DNA of 64,000 nt, from NCBI RefSeq assembly GCF_036417845.1, contig NC_089978.1:138192288-138256287 (forward strand), read 5' to 3'. The stretch comes from Apteryx mantelli (lineage: Eukaryota; Chordata; Aves; Apterygiformes; Apterygidae). The position numbers and the translations under genes were made by a program. Below, one piece after another: positions 54,880 to 64,000 of the stretch. Under the pieces are notes generated by a model. It did not search any database. It was given only the letters and a program-made list of their open reading frames with translations, and had not been told where the DNA came from. The stretch's first letter is position 1. Each line of letters opens with the position of its first letter.

Positions 54880-56850
54880 GGGGAACTACATAAAGGAGAA
54901 GAAGCTTATTAAAAGGAAGCTAAATAGGACTGCTAAGAGAAAAGGAAATCCTTATAGGCAGAGGATATCTTACTCAAGAATATCATACTGGCCACACATG
55001 GTTAATACAAGCCACTTACTAAAAAAGGGTTAAGAACAGGTAAAAGAAAGCTGACAGAGCTATCAGAAACAGATCATTAGGAATAAGAAGGTATCTTTCC
55101 AAAGATGTAGTCATCAAATGAAAAAAATAGAAAGTAACAGAAATCTTGGGGGATTAAAGATTAAATATATAAAAAAACAATTAGACAAAAGAAAACTTAA
55201 GAAGCAAAAGGCATCAGAATTACCACTAAACCTGTCTTCAAACATATTAAGAGCAAGATGCCTTGCTGGAGGTCTATAAGCCAGTGGATGATCAGGGTAT
55301 CCAGGAAGCACTCAGAAGATAAGGCCATAGCAGAGAAGCCAAAGCAATCCTTCACATCAGCGCTGACTAAGAACTGGGTAGATCTGCTATTTTAGGACAC
55401 TGAATTACTAATGCTGTTTTGTAACCCCTCTCTTAAAACTGCCTTTGCCCCCCTGGACTGGAAGATAACACATCTTACGTGAATTAAAAATAAATAAATA
55501 AACAAGGTTCCAGAGGAGATTTGTGAACTTCAGGCCTCGTAGCTGTACCAGGGAACATAGTGGGAACTATAATGAAACATGGAGTTGGTGAACAACTGAA
55601 TAAATATGACCAAGCTGGAACATTCAGTAGGGCTTTTGTACAGGAAGACTTTCCTACAACTTCTTTGAGTTCTCTGGAGGGATGAAATAGCACGTGAATA
55701 AGGGTGATTTGTCTGGGTTTCAAATGGCTTTTGACAAAGTCCTTCAGCAAAGGCAAATGAGCCATGGGAAAGGGGGAAGGTCCTGGCATGGATAAATAAT
55801 TGGTTAAAAACTAGGGAACAGAGAGAAGGATTCAGTCATCAGTTCTTGTGATAGAAGAAAGTCACCAATGGAATTTCCCAGGGGCCTGTGATGGGATCTG
55901 CTACTCAGCTGGTTTCTAAACAGTCTGGAACAGGGTGTGCAGCGCTGTGAGGATTTGCTGATTACATATGGATATCCAGGGTGCCAAATACAAAAGCAGA
56001 TTGCCCAGAATTCCATAATTCTTTGGCAGGCTGAGCAGCTGGGCAACATAATAGTAGATGAGGTTCAGTGGAGACAAATATACATTGAGGTACATGCATA
56101 GAAGTTGGCATCAGCAGTCCCACCTTCACATATAAAATGATGGGCTCTGAGATGACCTGACAGTGGGTTCTTTGGATCCAGGAAAAAATCACTTCAGTGC
56201 TCCATAATGGTCAAAAAAAAATCAAGTAACATGTTAAGAATCATTCAGAAATAGACAAAAATCACAATGTTCAGTCTGCCACTTGAATGCTGCATGCAGT
56301 TCTGCTATCCTTGTTTCAAAGAGCATATGGGAAAAGGTTCAGAGGAGGGAAGCAAGGAATAACTGGGTAGACTAGGTCTCTTCAGTCTAGAAAAGAGATG
56401 ACCAAGAAGAGGCTGTGCATAAAATCCTGAGTGTAATGGAGACCTTTGATAGGATTCAGCCTCTTACTCTCTCTTCCAGTGAGCAATAAATGAAACTAAT
56501 AGGAGGCCAGCTCAGTACAAACAGAAGCAGCTAGTTCTTCATGTGATGTGTAGCAGAACCATAAACCCCCTTGCCAAGAGATGTTGTGGAAACTAAGGAT
56601 ATATTTGGACTCAAGGGAAGATTGGACAATTTTGTAGAAGAGGAATCCACTGAGAGTAAGTTAGTAGAAACACATCCATCTCAGGAAATCCCTGAGTCAT
56701 TGGACATATGTGACAGTATTAGGAGAAGTATCATATATGCCTATCCTCTTCTTACTCATCTCTAGCTGTTCACTCATGCCCAGCGTTGGAGACAGGGTGC
56801 TGGGCTAGGTGGTTGCTTGGTCTGGCCCAGAACAGCCTTCTGCTCTTATG
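54880..56850 (+). mobile_element. Ancient CR1-type LINE, heavily decayed
   Basis: Scattered plus-strand matches in the right order: a GGACTGGAAGATAACACATCTT segment (55457), F-Q-M-A-F-D-K-V-type residues near 55715-55745, a GGGGCCTGTGATGGGATCTG region (V-P-Q-G-like) near 55882, and GAGGATTTGCTGATTAC near 55951. A 3' end GGTGCTGGGCTAGGTGGTTG...CAGAACAGCCTTCTGCTCTTATG lies at 56795-56845. Many indels and no usable frame. Confidence 0.6.
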
Positions 56851-58043
56851 CCAGTGAAACCAACAGATATTTAGTTGCATATAAACAGCACAACTGCCCC
56901 CTGCTCTGGCTAAATAAAGCAGACATCCATACCTTCTTGCCTCCCATATGTCTTTTTTATCAATATACTTGGGAAAAATAAGGAATGGAATCCTCTCTTT
57001 TCATTGTTTAAATTCAGAACAATTTAGCAAATAGCTAAAAACTCACAATGCACCTTGTAGCTAGCTATAGCACTTGTGTCTAGGGATATAACTTTCACTT
57101 ATATAGAACCTAAAAACAAGCAAAAAACCCCCACAGAATAAAGAAGAACAACTCAAGTGCAAAAAAACCCATCTGAAATGATAAGAAATGATAAACACAT
57201 GGCAGCAACTGATGTAATTTATTGATTGTGTTCAACTGTGCCACAGTAAAATACTTGTCCATTGCATGTAAACTTTTACTGTTATAGACAGTAAAAAAAC
57301 CTGTTTTATCTTCAGTTCAGCGCAGACAATAACAGAGGAGACACGGGTGCCAGCACACACAGACATACAGTACATGGCATTTTAAATATTAAACAGAAGC
57401 GGAGGAAAATGTGTAATGTTGTCTGGTTGTCTTTTCCAATTTACACCTGCATGTGAGTGGTAGGAATGGCTACAATACAGAGGCAGAACTGAAAACTACA
57501 GATCATACTAAATTTGAAGGGATTACCAGTAACAACAAAATGGTGAGAGCAGTGAGAACTACTCTAGCATCTGAAAGTAGGAAATACAGTGTACAGAAGA
57601 AAGTACATGGGGAAAGAAGGAAGGGGAGGGACACATAAAAAGGGGGTAAAAAGTGAGGAACATGATGCCGCAATTTTATAAAACATTCAAAGTCATCCTG
57701 ATACACAGCATTGAGCCCCTTCAATCCTATCACCAGAGTTAACATCCTCTATTAGCTTGAATGCATTCTTCTGGCTTATGGAATGAATTTCATTCCTTTG
57801 AAAATATTGCGTTCCAAGGAATCCAGTGTCAAAGAGAGAATAGCAAACTGGAGGAAAAAGGACAGAAGACAGTATTTTGGCTCCTTGATATGATATGTAT
57901 ACTCACTGGAAGCTATAGTGCACAGACACATAAATGCACACAGGAAAAGAGATGATAAGAGTCTTCCAGAAAGGCACAAATAGAGAAATGGAAAAATGCT
58001 ATTAAAAATGGTATAAAAGCTGTAAGTAGGAGTACATTGATTT

Positions 58044-58079
58044 AAATTATAAAGCAAATTATAAAGCAAATTATAAAGA
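58044..58079 (+). repeat. 12-bp unit, three copies
   Basis: AAATTATAAAGC twice, then AAATTATAAAGA. Confidence 0.9.
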
Positions 58080-61000
58080 AAATTTTAATCGGTAACATCT
58101 ATTGTAGCTGCAAGGCAATTTAGTGGAGTAATCTGTTAAAAGAGGTGATGGAAACAGTGTTTCTCGAAGCAGTAGAAACTCAAAATAGATGGCAAGGGAG
58201 CACACTTCATACAGAAGAAAGGCACAGGATGGCAAGAAATAGGTACTACTATTTCTGTCAAAGAGTTAGGAAAGTTAAAAAAAGGGAAGGAAAAAGAATG
58301 GAACAGAGATAAGGTATACAATGTCTATTATTTTGGGATGCAATTTATGCAGGTTTAGCAAAAATGGTGCAAAAGTTTATGGAACAATTTCTACTGCTTT
58401 TAAGCAAGATAAAGTTTAGGTCAGAATTTTGCAAAATCATTTATACTAAATCAAACTAAATCTGACCATGAAACTTTGTATGCTAGATTTATTAAAAGAG
58501 TAGTGTGTACAGACAAGACAGAGAAGAAAAAATCCACAAGTAATGCCTGCTACTCTCCATAAGAAGAATGAGGCTATGCATAACACTGCTTCAAATGACA
58601 AAAGGATGGGGGGGAATTGGTGCTCCACAGCACCAATCAAAACCACAGGGGATTTGGTGCTCCACAGCACTTCCTCTCTCTCTCAAAACGTGTGGGAGGG
58701 AGGTTGAAGAACACAAAGCTCAGGACAGACAGATTGACCTACCTGGAACATCAGTGTCCTTCTGTAGTCTGGGCCTGTTTAATTCAGCCATATTCAAGTC
58801 AGCATACGTGAGATTTTCTGAGATTCTTCTCCCTCCCTCTCCTCCCTTTTTGTTCCCTTTTGCTGTGAAAATGGTACTGTAGCCTGAGAATGACTCATAG
58901 TTCATTCACCTCTCTCCCCTCAAGAGGGAAGTTCTTACTTCTTTCTGTTTTGTCAGACAGAAACTAGCAATGAGAGGGGAAGCCTTGTTGTTATTGACCT
59001 TTTGACGGCAGCTTGTTAAATGTAAGGTTGTGGCACTGATGCGGTCACCTTTATAGTGAAGTGAATCAAGCATTATTAGTCTTTTTGGTTTCCAAATATC
59101 TCCCCCTGTATTTTGAAAGGGTAGACCTTATTACTTAAAATAGGAAGAAAAAAAACCTACAGTGATTCAGAATTCAGGACCAGGAAGCAGGGTAAAGTGC
59201 TGAAAATGCCAGATTTAGTTTTTGCCCTGAAGGTAAATAGATCTGCCTGGAGAAGCCTCTTCTTTTCATTAAAGTTCAAAAGAGGATGAATGTGGGACTG
59301 TGGAACTCACTAATACTGGCCTTGCCTACTTGGCTACACTGTGAATGAGAAGGAATGTGATATATTCCCATAAGAATTTAAAGGGGAAATTATTTAATAA
59401 GAATTAAGATCATGTTACTAATCACAAATAGTGATCTCGTTAATACATATTTTATTTGGGATACAGCTCTGGATGTCTAGAGACATGAATTCTCTTTGTG
59501 AGCTTGCCTTCAAGGCAAATGATTTTTTCTGTCCATGCTTCAGTTTCAGTTACGATTATTAATAGCTAATAAATGTTCACCAGTCTGATGAGGAAGGAAT
59601 CCACTCTGTGTGGTGAGTTATCCTCCTAACTGCTCTGTTTCATGATGCTTTCTTTTAAGTCCAAGGGAGTTTTTACATGGTGTACTAATTATTGTCAAAA
59701 TAAACACAGACTGTGCCTTGTGGAAAGTTGGGAGAGAATGTGTTGAAAAGTGCCATCATGAAACTTGAAATTTGGATGAGTCAGTATGGTGGCAAAGAGC
59801 ACAGGTATCATCATATTTGCTCTCCTCATTCTTGTGAATGCATTAAAAAATAGCACCAAAATTGTTCAGGTTTTGTAAAACTGTTATTTCATAAAATTAA
59901 TATATGACAGGAAAAATGATTTTGGTGGCATTTGTGCCAGAGTGAGATGTCAGCAAGGAATGTCTGCTTGTCCATGATATGTAGGATGAAATTTTGTGAT
60001 GATCTTCATAGACAAAATGTGACTCAGCTGGAGAACTCACACGAAATAGTGCTCTGCATCAGCAATTAACACAGAGATAATCTGTATTTTTAACAGTTGT
60101 GGATGTCATTAATAAAAGTATATGAAGGGAGTTGCCTTACAATAATCTGTTCACTGATCACTGAGTGGTACTCGTGGAGATGCACATCTGACTTGCAGTG
60201 AATGTCATTAAGATTGAAGCCTTCCTAACAAACAGAGTTAGACCTATAGCAGAGCTATCACAGGAGAAGATTTTTGGAAAGGCAAGGAATCAAACTGACT
60301 AGATCATTAACGGCTGCTCTTGGTGAGGATCAGCTTTTCACTAAAACTCTGTGAGGCAAATACGGGGAAGTGACAGTAGCTTATATGATAACAGGAACGG
60401 AATAAAATATAAAAATGCGCAAATCTGTAATCCTCCCCATCTCAATGTACAGATGAGAGGTTGCATCAAACACAATATGCCCTTTCATAAAAAAGGAAGT
60501 ACTGATGAGGCCTTGACCCATCCTGATCTCATCTCGAACTCCATTCAGATCCATTCCGACCTTCATTTTGGGATATAAAATGAGGAAGTAAAGATGTGAA
60601 GGCAGGTTGTGCCAGTTTAAGAAGAGGGAGTTAAGACTTATTGCACATGAGTATATGTCATGAAAAACTAAGACTTATTCTGGGAATCTGGTTCTTGCAA
60701 AGACTATTAAAGACAGACCTTGAAGAGGAGGATGAAAGGCATAGTGCAAAGAGAGAGATCTGTTTTCATGACAGGCTGGCACACAGCTGCAAGTCTGGAA
60801 AGGTTATTGAACCAAGCAGGAAGCAGTGAGAAAGAACACTGTTAATTACTTCTTGCGGTTTGGCCTTTTCTTCCCTATGTGCTCTACTTGTGTAATGCAT
60901 TCTACTTTTGCACTGTAATCTTTTTTGCCCTCTTTGCCTTTTAAGGAGTTTCCCTGTTTTACTTGGGTCTATGTCCCTGCAGCTGAAGAGCTTGCACTGG

Positions 61001-62087
61001 TTGTATACGGTCTGTTAATATGATCTATCAACATAGAAAAACTGCTTCAATTAATGTGGGTGCTCTTCAGAGAAAGAAGGAATTTTGTGAAATAGAAAAG
61101 GGAGAAATAGTTTTAACTGATTCTTAATTTTGTTCTCCTCTCCTGTCAGCCATGCTCTCAGGAGGTCTGAATCTACTACAGTTGCAATGGCAACTTGCAA
61201 AACAGGAAGTCAAAAAGTAGCCAGGCCATGTTACACCATTCGCAGTTGGCTGTGCCATGCTATAAAGCTATTCTAGCTCTTCTGTGGACCATCTCAGTAT
61301 ACATCATCAATATAGTGAAACTAAGTAGCTTGCTCTTTGGCCATGAAATCTTTCAGTCAGTTGTCTCTCGGTGTCCTGAAATACTTAGCCTGCTTTCTGT
61401 GAATTCATTCACGTACATGACTTTTTGTGTTGAGCTACCAGTATCAATGTGCAAATGAGTACATGAGTGGGAAGTCATGCAGAATAACCAAGCCAAGACT
61501 CCATGTGACCTCCATTCCTAAGTTTGATTTGCCTCATTATTCAGGTGCTCCTTGTCCCCTCAAGTCACAAGCTTGTGTCACCTGTTTAAGAAACACATGA
61601 AAAATTTCAAACCTTAAATGGATGCAAGAAATATGGATGTAGTGTTTTCTCTTTTGTTTCTTCTCTCTTTTTACTTAGGAAGTGTTATTTAGAAACTCAA
61701 AAATGGTGGGAAATTCCTTGCAGGGCAGACACTTTCGAACTCTTGCCTTGCAAGAAGAAATATAATGGTATGTAAAAAGGAGGATTTTTGTTAAAAGAAT
61801 GAGATAGATTGGAAGGGTTTTGCAAAGATATTATTCTTGTGCTTCCTGACACATACAATAGATCTGTTTCATGTCTTTATGGAATATTTTTTGCTCAGTT
61901 CATGCCTCTCAAAACTTCCAGAGGAACTCTAAGTTAAATATCTTGTTTAGCCATATATTACTGCTATCACACTATGCAGTAACTCTCCCATTAGGTTAAA
62001 ATGAAGTTTTTGACTTTCATAGTAGAACACTGTGAGTGGATAATAAAAAGACTGCGTTCTGGATGATAGTCTGCCCCAAGCCATACT

Positions 62088-62110
62088 ATAAAACAAAACA
62101 AAACAAAACA
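62088..62110 (+). repeat. (AAAAC)n microsatellite
   Basis: About four units of AAAAC within ATAAAACAAAACAAAACAAA. Confidence 0.85.
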
Positions 62111-64000
62111 CAACATCCTTTACCATGCATGGTCCAGAAGTTTTTTCACCTCCTTTCCGCTTTAACATTTTATATAAAAAGATCTTCTTTTAACTGAAAT
62201 GTTTCTACTGAAAAAAGAACTTTTGAGAAAAAGGAAGAAAAAGATAAGAAAGGAAAATTGTGCTTTTCACAATAAAATATCAACAATTTTTTATAATAAA
62301 ACATTCTATGCAAATGGGTCTTGGTTTGTGAAGAACATTTTGATGGATTTTTGGGGTAGTCCTATCCTGCTTTGTATAAAATCATGACAGTGTTGAAGTT
62401 GGAGCAACACTGAATTTAATTTCAGAATCACAAGTCCTCAGAAGTCACATTGCAATAAAATATCCATGTAGCATTAGAAAGGAAAACAGAAAAAAAACCC
62501 AGCGTGATAGACTAACCATATATTTAATCCCAAGGCCTAGGATTCTTGAAGGGTTCTGTAGCTTTACATTTTGACCATGTATCAGATCTAAGATTTAATA
62601 AACACCCAGACATTGCCTCATTATTACATGACAATCAGCAGGTAAATTCTATGCCAATGACTGCAAGACCCTTCTCTTTTGAAGTTGCTGGATATGGCAG
62701 GACTATTTTTAGAATCAAATGCATTATTTGGATTAGCAATTAAAATGTTTGAATAAGTAAGGAGTCTAGTTTTCTACACTGACCTAATTACAGGGAGTAT
62801 GTATGTAGCTTGAGACTAGATTACTGAAATGTCAGTGAGTAAATACAGGGTAGTAGCCTATCTACGGAAGCTCTGGATTTTTTTTTTTTTTTTTACATCA
62901 GCAGCTATTAAAGAGATGCCCTTGTAGTCCTGTTTTTACTGCACTATAGTACATTGCTTTTCTGATTTCAGAACGAACTATACTAGAAAATATTTTTTAT
63001 GAAACTAAAATAAATGCCAATGCGTGTTGAAGCTATTTCTGCCAAAGGGACAGAATTTTCTATTACATAAATATCTTCGAATGGCCTGATGGTCCCAGGA
63101 CCATCAGATCTGGAATACCCTGCTACCAGATGGTAACTGTAGGGACTTCTTCAGCTGGTTGGTGATCTGTGCTGATATTCTGTCCTTTACATCCAAAGCT
63201 CAGAGGACAAGATAAGCCAAGCAAACACCAGCTGTGTGAGAGAAAGAAGAAGAAGTGAAGACATCTCTTTGGTGGTTGATGACTCAGACCCATGCACTGC
63301 AGCCAAACGAAGGTTTGTGGCAGCCCTCAGATCTGATAGTGAGAGGTTTTCAGAAATATTGTGACAGGCAGCCCGCTCTGGAATAATAATGTCTCTGATT
63401 AAACCTCTCTCATTTTTCTGCAGTTCCTGGGGATGAAAGGAAAGAGGGAAAAATAAAATTACATGTTCTGTTTTTGATTAAGGTGGGAACCACTAAACCC
63501 CTGGGATAAACTGCAAGTTTTGAATGTCTTTTTGTCAATTTTCTTGCTGTCTGGATACATAACTTGTCATCTTGGAGAAAGTCAGGACTTGGGTCTCTAA
63601 TTTGACAGCAGGGAAGTTCTCTGAGAGAGGAGTGGAAGATGGAATTTTGATCCTTTCTCAAGTTTAAGATTTTTTTTCCCCAGATTTATCTGTAAAGTGA
63701 GTAGGTATCAGCCTGATTCACTGAAATGCAGTTAGGTAGATAAAAGCCAGAAAGGTATGTTTGTGGATCTTCTGGCTTATCCTAACTCCTTTTCTGTACA
63801 CATCACCTGAGGGACCTTCAGCACTATTTTCTTGCCTTGTGATAACCTTGTGTCAAAAATGCCCTCCCAACAGTATCACCTGTTAAGCGTGATAACATTA
63901 CCAAGATGCAAGAGCTTTTTTTCTGCTAGTTCAGGGCTAACTGATGACTAAATTACTGTTGGACAGTTGTTTGCAATTGCAGCCCAAGAGAAAGGACTTC

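Larger units (their letters stand above)
56851..64000. other. No gene seen
   Basis: AT-rich, short frames on both strands, no domain recognised. Simple repeats are listed separately; a T-tract lies at about 62880. Confidence 0.45.

Noticed and set aside
1-64000. Bacterial-type systems (CRISPR, operons, prophage)
   Set aside because: No regularly spaced repeats, no compact gene arrays, and clear vertebrate repeats throughout.

Overview
The window looks like bird nuclear DNA. It carries several CR1 non-LTR retrotransposons with the avian-type 3' end, short introns with ordinary GT-AG signals, and mostly single-copy AT-rich sequence broken by one CpG island. No bacterial features, tRNA, rRNA or CRISPR array were seen. 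I cannot name the species.

Layout. 1-5192: mostly non-coding, with a solo LTR (2131-2584, minus) and a CpG island (about 3310-4160) holding two exon-like segments that end in good splice donors. 5193-14428: a complete gammaretrovirus-like endogenous retrovirus (ERV) on the plus strand, with two 558-bp LTRs that differ at 4 positions, a 5-bp target duplication and a tRNA-His primer site. Gag and pol share one frame across an amber stop. Pol is broken by two stops and one frameshift, and gag lacks its usual ATG. Env is open over 628 codons. A broken accessory-type frame lies between pol and env. 15821-17435: short plus-strand exons of a host gene with a CENP-C-like motif, of the kind known from KNL2/MIS18BP1. 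One exon is split by a second solo LTR (16010-16459). 17819-23905: two CR1 elements on the minus strand around a probable unrelated LTR; the second CR1 keeps a 658-codon reverse-transcriptase frame. 33214-34262: a TIR-domain coding exon followed, in the -1 frame, by two membrane segments. 43795-45006: a third CR1 whose core is almost identical to the first, in inverted orientation. 51288-51860: remnants of a C-type-lectin-like gene on the minus strand. About 54880-56850: an old, decayed CR1. The rest appears non-coding.

How the parts relate. Three copies of one ERV family lie within 14.4 kb, and one of them interrupts a host exon. The CR1 pair shares a 1103-bp inverted core with only 2 mismatches while its edges are about 17% different, which points to gene conversion or very recent DNA-level copying. 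The points most worth checking are the LTR-split CENP-C-motif gene, the inverted CR1 tract, the accessory frame in the ERV and the TIR/two-membrane-segment locus. All homology calls were made by reading the sequence, without database searches.
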